This document shows, one piece after another, positions 36,691 to 47,200 of a stretch of 64,000 nt of DNA. The DNA is from Zygnema cylindricum (taxonomy: Eukaryota; Streptophyta; Zygnematophyceae; Zygnematales; Zygnemataceae). The stretch is from the NCBI GenBank assembly GCA_037447655.1, contig JBBHKE010002138.1:1-64000 (forward strand). Reading direction: 5' to 3'. The position numbers and the translations under genes were made by a program. Position 1 is the first letter of the stretch. Each line of letters starts with the position of its first letter. The notes beneath the pieces are model-generated. The model searched no databases. It had not been told where the DNA came from and was given only the letters and a program-made list of their open reading frames with translations.

Positions 36691-36846
36691 ATGTCTACTT
36701 CCACTACTACTACTCTGTTGTGTATCACTGTGGGAAATTTGAGGCATATTGGCTTTTTGAATCATATTTTGTGTAAGCTAAAAGTTGGTTGTTGAGTAGG
36801 TGTTTGATACTTTCTGTTGTTTTCTATGTGTACTTCCACTACTACT
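36577..36846. repeat. 135-bp tandem duplication spanning leader and gag start
   Basis: ACTCTGTTGTGTATCACTGT starts at 36577 and again at 36712. The two 135-bp copies differ at only about four positions (C/G, G/C, C/T, C/G). Confidence 0.9.
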
Positions 36847-36939
36847 GCTAGTTCTCCTCCTGCAACTGTTGTTGTAGAACAACATAATCCACTTAATCCA
36901 CAAGCATCCCTGCAACTAGTCTATAACCACCTAAATGCC

Positions 36940-39440
36940 TTAAAGACTTTTATCGCCGATTTTCCAGTCTGTCTTTGTCCGTTTTGGTAGACTTATGCTC
37001 AAACCTCCTATGACTGTTGGAAAAGCATGCCTAATGCAATTCATATAATGATTTAGAATCCAAAAATTGTATCTATAGAAAATCCTTGCCGTAAAGTTTG
37101 ACTCCCGTAACTCCAGACTGTCTCTTACAATGTTGTCAAAATTTGTCTCTCTCCCTTCTAATTTTTGTCTGAATTCCAAAGGAGTAACAATTCCCTTTTC
37201 ATCTATCATTTCAAAATTTTCTAAGATATTTCCTATTGCCTTTTTTTTTGTCAATCTGATGATCCTGTTATTCCTACCTCTTTCTACTTGTATAGCAAGG
37301 ATGTATTTAGTCTCCTCTATATTTTGCAGTCTGAACTTATATTTTAAAACTGTCTTAATTTTGGTTTTTCTTTCATAGGTTATTTCTATATTTTTTTTTT
37401 CATTTCTAGAGCTTTTTGATCTGGTGAAAGTTCCACACTTTCCCATGTTTGTGCGTCCAAAATAGGTGACACTGTATCATTTGTTGCAGTTACTTTATGC
37501 TCTTTTTCGAGTTCAGAAATTGCCTCCTAAAGGGTAAGAGGCTCCATTTGATTTTAAAATATTGCGTAAAGGTATCCTATAGCATTCCGCCGATTAATTC
37601 TCCATCTCCCCCCCGGAAATTTTGAGGCTGGAGGCGAAGGTTTTGTCCAATTGTCAGTTTTTGGTCTTACCGCCAACGATGGCCCATCGGTGCTTGAAAT
37701 TCTTCTTCTAGAGACGAGGTGTTCTCGTTGCTTGTCCAAGGATATGACATAATCTTTTTTACCTCTGTTACACCCTCTTGTGTACGTTTTTATAATTTTA
37801 TCGACGACATCATCTCGTCCTTGATTCAGCGATGAAGTTTTTTCGTCGCTACTTCTTGTTTTACTTCCGGCCCCCGTCATTGATGATCTAGCGACAAGAT
37901 CATCTCGTCGATATTTTAGCGATGAGACATGCACCTTCTCGAGTCCTTGGAATGTTACAACTTGATCCATCCTGTGTTTAAAGATATCATAAGATATCAT
38001 AGTCAGTAACGTTTTCTGCATTTTTGTCAATTGACTGATAAATGTCCTCTAATTTTTCTTCACCTTTGATAATGATATTTCTTGTTATTACTATCATATT
38101 CTTCTCACGTACATATACTCTATATTATTCTAACAAATCATTGTAACCAACTAGGAGTCCGACTACGGGTCCCGGTATACATTTCATCTTCATTTTCCAC
38201 TTATTTTGAGTACTATAAGGAATAAGAACCTTGCTACCAAATACACTAAGATGCCTAACTATTGGTTTTCTTCCCGTCCACATCTCATGAGGTGAATTTT
38301 TTTTTATTACTCTAGACTCTATTATAACTTTAATATATGTGCCACAATTTAAAGCTTCAGCCCAGAATTTCAAATCTACACTTTTGTCTAAAAGCATTGA
38401 TGTGGCAATTTCACTTAATGTTTTGTTTACTCCTGCTTTGTCAATTTTCTCTAAATTTTTATAAGATATTTCATTTTCTTCCGTATCAGCAATGAAATCT
38501 CGTGATAGGTGTTCTTTTTTGTTGTCCAATCTCAATGTTCGCATTTGAATTCTGTGAATTTCCTCGCTCCAGGTTTTGAGTTTTTTGAAGTGGGAGAACA
38601 CTTCATTTTTTTCCTTCATGAAGTAAATTTTTGTGTAGCGTGAATGTCACCATGTATCTCATACCTCTTGCTAATGCGATTTTAGCCAGTCCTTATACCT
38701 CAAAGTGAACTAATTCTAACATTTTTTCCGTTCTATGGTTACTCTCGCAAAGAAAAGGATTTATATGTATCCCGTCGAGGCACATCCATTATATAATATT
38801 TCTTCTTTTTTGCTAAATTCTACACTTTGTATTATACCTTCCTTTTTCGTATCCATTTTCCGACCAAAATATTTTTTAGTCGTGTTATTGAGAGTTAAAA
38901 GGGCATTTTTCTTAGTTTCCAAAAAACTTACTTTTTGTTCTTCCTTTTCCATCATATTTGAGGTGAAGGCGGATTTTTGTGTAGGTTGGCGAAACTCTTA
39001 TTTTCGTATATACCAGCATAGACAAAATTTTCCAATTTCAGCAGCGTTTATTTATTTTGGACAACCTCTATAGCCATGACTTTTTTCATTACAATAATAA
39101 CATATATTAAGTCTTTGAGGATATTGAATATGACTATTATGAAACTCTTCTTTTTGAGCGTTTTCTGTATTAAAAGCTTCAGCTTGTCTGCTACCTTTAA
39201 AAGCTTCCTGACTAAACTCTTCATCTATCTAAGACATACTGAATTGCTATCGCTAGATTCCACTCAACCTGCGGTATTTTTTTCAAATTGTTAGAGGCTC
39301 CTATATATTCACTAGGAAGCCCTCTCATTAACAACAATGTTTGTTGGTCATTAGGAAAAGAGTGCTTGTTGGTCATTAGGAAAAGTGCCACCAGAACAAG
39401 CATTTTCTATAAGTAATTTTCTCAAGCCGTAACAATCTTC
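36940..39440 (-). pseudogene. Third Copia copy, inverted and truncated
   Basis: Read on the minus strand from 39440 down. Gag contains T-F-P-N-D-Q-Q and L-L-L-M-R-G-L-P-S-E-Y. A zinc knuckle (C-Y-Y-C-N-E-K-S-H-G-Y-R-G-C) lies near 39056-39100. Pre-integrase pieces lie at 38955-38761. The integrase C-terminal half, at 38619-38125, contains F-W-A-E-A-L-N-C, then S-P-H-E-M-W-T-G-R-K-P and H-L-S-V-F-G-S-K. A linker lies at 38030-37554. The reverse transcriptase C-terminus, at 37446-36940, contains T-K-Y-I-L-A-I-Q-V-E-R-G and K-T-D-W-K-I-G. The N-terminal reverse transcriptase, RNase H and LTRs are missing. It abuts the second element head-on at about 36940 and a satellite scrap at about 39465. 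It belongs to the same broad family as its neighbours. Confidence 0.8.
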
Positions 39441-39468
39441 ATAGTTGAGAGCTTATTTGAACAATTTT

Positions 39469-39585
39469 TGTGAGCGTTAACAATGTAAAGTTTTTGTTAC
39501 CAATATTGTTGTTAGCGCAAACACAAAGTTGTGTTACAAACATGGTTCAGAGTTTATTTTACCTCTTTTTGTGAACAATGGTGAA
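39469..39585 (-). repeat. Isolated inverted unit of the 25-27 kb satellite
   Basis: The reverse complement matches 26395-26510 closely: AAAAAGAGGTAAAATAAACT, then GAACCATGTTTGTAACACAA, CTTTGTGTTTGCGCTAACAA and CAATATTGGTAACAAA-ACTTTA-ATTGTTA. It corresponds to the end of a D monomer plus an A monomer. Confidence 0.85.
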
Positions 39586-39969
39586 TTTGAAGCAAAGCTT
39601 CTAGGCCACGGATCGGGATGCAGCTGTACTAAATTACTAATACAGCTGTCCGTTGTTCTTCGTAGAAAGGACTGTAAAGACGCACGATCTACTACGACTA
39701 TAATTCACGACCGGAACAAGACCCTCTGTCGGTCTCAGTTCGGCGGTAGAGAGAAAGGGAGAGGGAGAGTGGGCGGGAGAGGGAGAGGTGGAGGGAAATG
39801 GAGACGGAGAGGGAGAGGGAGGAGATGGATGGTTGTGTACATTTTGAACTAAAACGACAAAATCAAAAACCGTTAGAAAGAATCCGTGGTGACATCAAAA
39901 CGACCAAGTAAAAAAAAACGTTAAGAACTTAAGATGTAAACTGTAAATTTAGTATAGTATGTTACTGTA

Positions 39970-40330
39970 GTGTTGTATATCGGTATGGTTTTGCCGATAA
40001 CCGATATGTCCATATTTGGTTCACCGATATCGATGTATTTGTACGATGTATATGAACCGGTGTTATCGCGATTAAAAAACTGATAATTGTTTTGTATCGC
40101 GATGGTACCAGGATCAGGACGTCGCAAAGGTCAAAATTTTCGATACCCGAATCCGACATTTTTTTTTTTTAAGAATCTGTACACCCGAAATCCGCCCGCG
40201 TTATGTCACGCTCCGAATTTGTTACCCGGTACCTGATACGCGCTTACGAATAAAAAAGTTAACCGAAACTCGATTTCTCTCGACTACCTGTTCCCGCCCG
40301 TACCCCAATAATTACAAAATTAATGGTACT
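39970..40330. repeat. Dispersed repeat C, copy 2
   Basis: Same-orientation partner of 24050-24330, with an additional 5' part rich in ACCGATAT-type words (39975-40080). Confidence 0.6.
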
Positions 40331-40339
40331 GTACATCTC

Positions 40340-42700
40340 CCTCATACCTTCCACGATACCAAGAGTACAAAGTACATTATGTTGAATAGTATGGACAATC
40401 CCTTCCCCCCTTCCTTCCTCCCTCCCTCCCTCTCCCTCTCTCGTGGATTTGTCACAAAATGGATGAATACTATGTTGGATAATTTTAAAGAGCGTTTACA
40501 TGACACGTTTTATGCGTGATTAATTTTGACATATTAACTTGGTTCATTATTGGGGGTGGCCGTCCACTAGTCCTACAGATGTCATAGCACCATAGGTGTA
40601 GGCTCCATCACAGTCAATATCCGATGTGACTTTCCGGGCGGTGGACTCAACAGAGGCAAAGACACTTCAGATTCTCTCGGAAACGTTTTTATCTCGCATT
40701 CTTAAACTAGTTCTGGGCAGCCCTCCCAGATGCCCCTGATGTGCATCATGGGGTTCTTTGAGAAACAGCGATCTTCTTCTCCAAACTGGCATGGTTATAA
40801 ATGCTGAATACTCGAAAGTGTACAGATTAAAAGAACGTGATATACATTCACCAAAGAGGAAACATAGTCTCAAATGAGGCACATGAATAAATGATTAATA
40901 ATGTTTTATTGCGTTGTAGAGTCACACATATGACTTAGATATCTTAACACTCAATTTTAAGACCTTTGATGGTGGCGAGGTTTTTAGGAGGATGCCCTTC
41001 TTCAAACCCTATTCGTGTCCCGTAAGGTTATTTTGACTCCAAAGCAAACTTTTTTGGTCTGCCTGGAGTGGCAATGACAAATCTGTACCAGAAATAGACA
41101 TTAATCATATTACTTCCAAACGAATTTTATTTTTTTGCAACAAGAAGCGACAATCAACCTCAATTAAATATTATTTCCTTTGCCGGGAGTTTTGAAGACA
41201 GATTCCCTAAGGAAATGCCCCAGAGTTCATCCATCCTCAAGTCTCAGCTATTGGTACAGAGGAGAACAGATCAAGTCCCTACACTCCAAAATGGAAGAAA
41301 ACAGAAAGATACAAAAAGAACAAGAACACTTCGTGGAACACTACAAAAGACATTTCAAAAAAAAAAAAAACACTGCATGAGACAACAAAAGTTTCACAGT
41401 AATCGTCTGCCAGGAATCTCAATTTTCTGTAATTCCACAAACGGAACGCACGAAACAAGATTCGCAATACAGAAGAGTTATAAAATTCAAGAACTCAAAA
41501 ATTACAAGCAGGGCACACCCTGACTCCTCTATTCAAAAGGCCACAACTCCGGTACAGCAAATTACACTCTTCATATTTTTTCGACAACCCACGAGGACTT
41601 TCAAGAGACTGTCTACCTGTCATATCTCATTTCCCATTATATTCCCCACAACACAGCCCCAATAAGCCATTTCCTCTACCCGGTATGCCTACTCCTCAGC
41701 CTACCTACACTAAAAAAGGTGGCCCTGGGCAGTGGAAACATCGGATTAAAATTATCACATGAATGTAGAGAATCTGCAAAACTTTGCAAAAATCTGCAAT
41801 CATAGAGGAAAGATCTACAATAATGTGGGGGAGACATTTGAGAGAATCTGTGACTTTGTATAAACCTTTTATATTTTTTTATTCTCTATGGAGCTTATAT
41901 GCAAGCTTCAGGTTGAGAAATGTTTTAGGATTTGACTTGACGGAAGTGGAACTCCCCTTCACAAAAAAAAAAATCTAAGTTTTTTTCCTCTTGCCCCCAT
42001 TTACGGGCTCCAAAATTATTTGTCCTCTACAAAACACGCAAAGAACCTGAGTAAAAGTTTTGAAAGAGTCTAAGAATGGCTTTCCTTTCTTTTCGAAAGC
42101 AAAAGAAACAAAAAAACAAAAAGTTACTTACAAAAAAGAAGCTTATTACAGCAGTGAGAAAAAAAAAAATCTGCACAGTGAAAAACACAAGAGCAGACAG
42201 ACTGTAAGTTGTCCGAGTCAGAGAAACGCTGGTTAGAACCATAAATGGAGAGATAAGGGGACCAAAAGTACAACTTTCGACATCGAAGCAGTGAAAAGGA
42301 GAGATAAGTGTACATATGCCGGGGAATCATATCGTGTCGTACGCAGTACAACATTCTGTAGCCTTGAACTTTAAACCACTGGTATCTACGATGGCGGAAT
42401 TTGCTGTCCGCACTACGTTTCATGATTTTTTTGGTCCACGTTAATGAATTATATCGTCTTTTATTGATGATAAAATTCAATTTTCCTTTTGAACCCATTA
42501 TCATTATTGGGGACCCCAAAAAAGGTGCCTATTGATAATCACTTATCATAAATCTGCCTTTTACATCTAAACCTAATATATACACAAATAAAAAACAAAC
42601 AGACAGCCAATGAGGGAAACAAACACACAAATACGGAGAGAGCGGAAAACAGAAACAGAGAGAGGGATTTTCAAACAGGAGACGGAATTAGAGAGAGAGA
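40340..42700. other. No gene recognised
   Basis: Contains a CT/CCTC-rich stretch (about 40404-40442) and a GA-rich stretch before 42710. Open frames at 40667-40882 (minus), 41215-41523 (plus) and 42124-42519 (minus, 131 residues) match no family I know. The last has ordinary composition but no splice support. Confidence 0.4.
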
Positions 42701-42710
42701 AAGGAGGAGC

Positions 42711-42830
42711 ATGGACAGCGAGAAAGAAACAGATAGGAAGACAGAGACATATGCGGTATTTGTAAAGACTTCAACTGATGAATGGGATGGAGCTGTACTT
42801 CAGACAGGACTTCAATTTGAGCTTCTTCGG
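42711..42830 (+). CDS. Orphan first-exon candidate, unrecognised
   Basis: An ATG at 42711 in a purine-rich context opens a 40-codon frame that ends exactly at a good donor (CGG|GTAAGC). The protein reads M-D-S-E-K-E-T-D-R-K-T-E-T-Y, then A-V-F-V-K-T-S-T-D-E-W-D-G and A-V-L-Q-T-G-L-Q-F-E-L-L-R. Its composition looks like real protein rather than low-complexity sequence. I do not recognise the family. A possible acceptor follows at about 43284 (CAGCTGCAG|GAAGAC) with an open frame E-D-V-T-H-A-I-Q-S, phase-compatible, but that join is speculative because the region between is rich in the CGTAC words common in the repeats here. The gene, if real, would converge on the LNK-like gene. Confidence 0.3.
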
Positions 42831-43499
42831 GTAAGCTTTAAAATCCTGTACTGACGTGATGTTTTTTTCTTTTTCGAAGTCACATTTCCACTAGCGTTGG
42901 ATAATGTAAAATTGAAAAAAAAAAAAAACACCGTGATACAATACAGCTAAGTATAGGATCGAACTCATCAGAACTTTGTACAGCAACATACTGTTGCACA
43001 CGATTTATAACCGAAACACCAAACCACTAAAAATAGTACATCAGGAGTACAAAGGTATAGCACCCTTTTAAGTACACAGCGCGATAAAATATAGTACAGT
43101 TCGTACTGTATCTGTACTTGGCACTTAGATGCCATGTACAGCGCGTACGGCAAGTAGCCTGTCATCTGCCGCGTGACAACATGAGGATGTCTGCATTGTC
43201 CATACAAATTGGACGATGCAGGCTCTGTATGCTTTTTGTACACTATACGGCATGTTCGATTTCTTGAATGGTTGTACTGCGCCAGCTGCAGGAAGACGTG
43301 ACACATGCCATACAAAGCGTAACCCATGACCTCGCATGCGCCATCACGCCAACATCCTCACTAAACAACGTGCTGCATTCGCGGATACAGAATTTTGCGA
43401 GCGTCCCCGACCAACAACCAATACCAAGGGCGACAGGAGGAGTTCTCGCTGAGAACGCCGCCTATTGGGGGGGGCAGACAGCTCATCGCAGACTGACGT

Positions 43500-43565
43500 G
43501 GTGGGAAGGGAGAGAGGAAGAGAGAGAGAGAAGGGGAGAGAGAGAGAGAGAGAGAGAGAGAAAAG

Positions 43566-43617
<52 letters not shown>

Positions 43618-43648
43618 AGAGATATTATTACCGAAAGACATATTATTA

Positions 43649-43687
<39 letters not shown>

Positions 43688-43890
43688 AACACATGGGATG
43701 CATTTTATATATATACATGACATTATTATTACATTATTAAACGATCATATTTAAAACATTATTTATGACGATGAATGATGATGATGATGACGATGATGAT
43801 GATGATGATTTAGGATGATGATGATGATGATGACGATGATGATGATGACGATGATGATGATGATGATGATGACATGATTGATGATGATTG
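43500..43890. repeat. Cluster of microsatellites: (GA)n, (TTA)n, (GAT)n
   Basis: About 120 bp of (GA)n at 43504-43621, (ATT)n at 43644-43686, and interrupted (GAT)n at 43770-43870, followed by AT-rich sequence with a short (GA)n at 44031-44050. This lies just downstream of the LNK-like gene's stop codon. Confidence 0.95.
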
Positions 43891-44230
43891 ATGATGACAT
43901 TTTATTTATTTATTTTATTATTTATGACATATGACATTTTTTTTATTTATTATTTTAATATTTACATTTATTTTATTATATTATTTTATTATTTATACAT
44001 ATTATGATGACATGCATTAATACATGGGTAGAGAGAGAGAGAGAGAGAGATGCCCTGATCTCCCCAAACATACCTGACAAAAGTCTACCATCCAGCACTA
44101 CTTTGCCAGACAAATGTTTCTTCCTTGACCTCCGGATCACCCCGGCTAAACTCAAAAATCCTTCTTGTCACTCACTCTCTCCCTCTCTTTCTTTCTACAT
44201 ATCCATTTTCACATCCGTCTCCCCTTTCTC

Positions 44231-47200
44231 TCAACTTGAGGCTCCTTTCCCTCCTCCCTTAAGCCTGGGAGACTTCCCTGTCTTAGAAACAGCCCCTGGT
44301 TTTGATACTTTTGGAGACCCTACGACTTGACCTTTCTTTCCCCCTGTGTTCTTTCCCCCTTCCCCTGCTCCTCCTCCTCCACCTCCGCCTCCGCCTCCTC
44401 TTCCCCCTCCTCCCCCTTTCTGTATCCCTTCTTTACAATTCTCCCAGTTGGCATTTTCTACAGAGGGAGAGCCTTCTCCTTCTCCCTCATTTCTCACAGT
44501 TTCCACCGGAGAGTTTAAAGCCCCCTTTGTATCCGATAACCCGTTATCATTACAATTTGGACCCAAAAAGAAATTCTCAGAATCCTCCATCTCCAAATTA
44601 TCCTCTCCCGGTCCTCCAAGGAGACCCTCCGCGAAACTATCGTCCTGAGCCATCTCTCCACAGAACCTCCTGTCTCTCTCTCCTCCCTCTCCTGCTTCCC
44701 CTTTCTCTCCATTGTCTCCTTCGCCAATTTCTTCTAACTTCACAGCTTGACCACCACCTCCTCCTCCTAAAGAAGGCGTACTCCCCAATGTTACTCCTCC
44801 GGAATCCTCTCCCTCTCCTGACTTAGCCTGAAAAGCGACTCCCACAGGAGAGAGGGGAGGTCTCCCAGTTGGGCCCCTATTATACCCATTTTGACTCTTC
44901 TGGGAATTGCTATTACTACTACTACTACCCCCTTTTCCTCGTAAAACTCCTCCATTCCCTCCAAAACCTCCTCCAAAATTTCCTCCCACCATTCGAGAAC
45001 CGCCTCCCATATTCGATCCCGGAAAATACGGACGACGAGAATCTATGAACATTCCGTTAGACCCCATTGACCCCATTTCCATGCCTTGCGGGGAGGCCAT
45101 GGGAGCTCCTCCTCCCCCCCCTATTCCTCCCATAACTACTCCTCCTGATCCCGCCCAATTGCCAGGTATCAGTCTCCCTTTGGCCCACATGGGACCCCAC
45201 GTCCCTCCTCCTCCTCCTTCCTGGGGCATGCCCTGTACCATTACCCCTCCCCCCCCACCAGGGGGTAAGGGACTTCCAGGGGTCATGGGCCCCTGGAAGA
45301 ATGTTGGAGGGAGAGGAGGGGGGATAGGAACAGAGAGGGAGGGCGAGAGAGGAGCCAGGATTGTCGAGGCAGGTCTTTGTGGTCTCTGAAAGAGGAGATT
45401 GGCGATGTTTCGGTCGATAGGATTGGTTTCCGTCTCCAACAGAGGAGGAAGTCTGGAAAGGAAACAAGGAAACAACACCCCCCATGGCTTCCAGTGTTAA
45501 ACATTTTAAACCGCCTCTCTCTCACTCCCTGTCCCTTTCCCGCCCTCCCGCCCTCTCTTTCCCCCGTCCCTCTCTCCCCACTCTCCTCCTCCCCCCCCCC
45601 CCCCCCCCCATCCCTTCTCCCTTCGCCCCCAACCCTTCTCCCCTCGCTCCTCACCTGTTGTCTCCCGCTCCTCCCGCTCCCGCTCCCCCCCCTGCCCCTG
45701 CCCCCCCTCCCGCCCCCTGTCCCTGCTCCCCCCTGTGCTGGGTTCTTCTGCGGCTGCTGGAGGCCGCCAGGCGGAAGAGGGCGTCGCGGATGCACAGACG
45801 GGTGCCCACCTCCAGCTGGGGGGGGGGGGGGGGGGGGGGGGGGGGAGGGAGGGAAGAGAGAAGAGAATGGGGTTAAGAAGAGAAGAGAAGGGAGGCAGGG
45901 ATGAGATAAGGAATGGATGTGAAGGTGTAAAGGTAGGGGAAAAGAGGGGAGGAGGGAAGGAGACCAGTACAGAGAAGAGAAAGGGTTTACAAAGAGAACA
46001 AAATGGAGGAATGAATGAGGTAAGGAAGTTTTGAATGGGAAGGTTTTTGGTCCTGTTGAAAAGGGAAGAGAGAAGGAATGGGTAACGAGGTAAGGTGAAG
46101 TCTGCAGATTTCTACAGAAGGTGTAGTGTCTCAGGAATAGAAGGATGAAAGGATAAAAGAATCAATGGATGAGTAAATGATCCCCCAAGACAGGGGAAAT
46201 GGAAGAAAGAAAGGAAAACAGAAAAAAAAATGGAAGACTTACAGCGGAAGAAAGGAAAATGTTTTCCATTCTTTCAAAGGACAAGAAAAAGAAAAAAAGA
46301 AAAAAATACTGAACGCATGCATAAATGACAGAAACATTAGCCTCGTTTGTTATTTTTCAAAAGAAGGAAAGGAAGAAAGAAAAAAAATGAAAAAAAGGGC
46401 CAGAGAGAGAAGACAAATAAACATGGAGGTCTTATGCCCCTCACATGTTTAAGTGTTTTCAAGAGTCTCCTTTTGAACGGTTTTACCCAGAAAGAGAGGG
46501 AGAAGAAAAAGTAATGGAAGAATGAGATCGAGCGACAGGGCAAGAGGGAAAGAGGGTTACAGCAAGAAAGGATAGAAAGAGGAAAAGGAGGACACAGAGA
46601 ATGTGGGGTTGCAAGTGAAATACGGAAACAGTGGTAAAAAAAAAAAGGGCAAGTTTGAAAAATAGGAGTGAAATAAGAGGGTGAGGCAGAGAAAGACATA
46701 TGAGGTGAGAACATGGCAGGAGAGAGAAAGATGTAGGAGAGGAAGGAAGGGAAGGTAAAGAGAGTCGGAGGGCAAGAGGGCTATGCAGACAAAAACTTAG
46801 AGTAGAAGGCGAGGAGAATGGAGAGAAAAAGGAACGAGGAAGAAAAAATTGGCTTTCCTTTTGCTTTTGCACAGCATTCTTAACCTCTTTTTTTCACATT
46901 TGAAAACTGTAAGAAGAGGGTTTGGGAATAAATACATCTATCTCCAAAAACAACAAACCAAGTTTTTGCATGCACATCAACATCAATTTCTGTTAACTAA
47001 AATGTCATATAACGAATCCAAAAGAAGCACAAAGACAACAACCATTTACAGATAGATCTAATATAGAACCAAATCCAAATGTAATATTCTACCGATTCAG
47101 GTCGCCTCCCGATAAAACTGCAGCTCCGACTTTCCTCGGATCTTTTCTTCTTGGAAGTGGACATCTTCCCCTTTTCTCCTTCTCTTCCCCATCTATTTCC

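Larger units (their letters stand above)
30610..36711 (+). mobile_element. Second Copia retrotransposon with both LTRs, heavily decayed
   Basis: Repeats of about 950 bp beginning TGTTGAAAATTGGAAATCTT at 30610 and 35749 bracket gag, protease, integrase, reverse transcriptase and RNase H remnants in Copia order. A polypurine tract (AGGGGAG, 35742-35748) precedes the 3' copy. Similarity between the two ends continues past the usual LTR into the leader and gag start (ACTTCCACTACTACT), so the 3' end carries a second gag start. No target-site duplication was identified. Confidence 0.85.

Noticed and set aside
43268-43740. Plus and minus frames with Glu-Arg, Leu-Ser or Asn runs
   Set aside because: Translations of (GA)n and (TTA)n microsatellites, with no independent support.
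44302-45904. Long Pro/Leu-rich frames on the plus strand and Gly/Arg-rich frames in other phases
   Set aside because: They lie opposite or out of phase with the last two exons of the LNK-like gene, whose GC-rich simple composition opens several frames at once.
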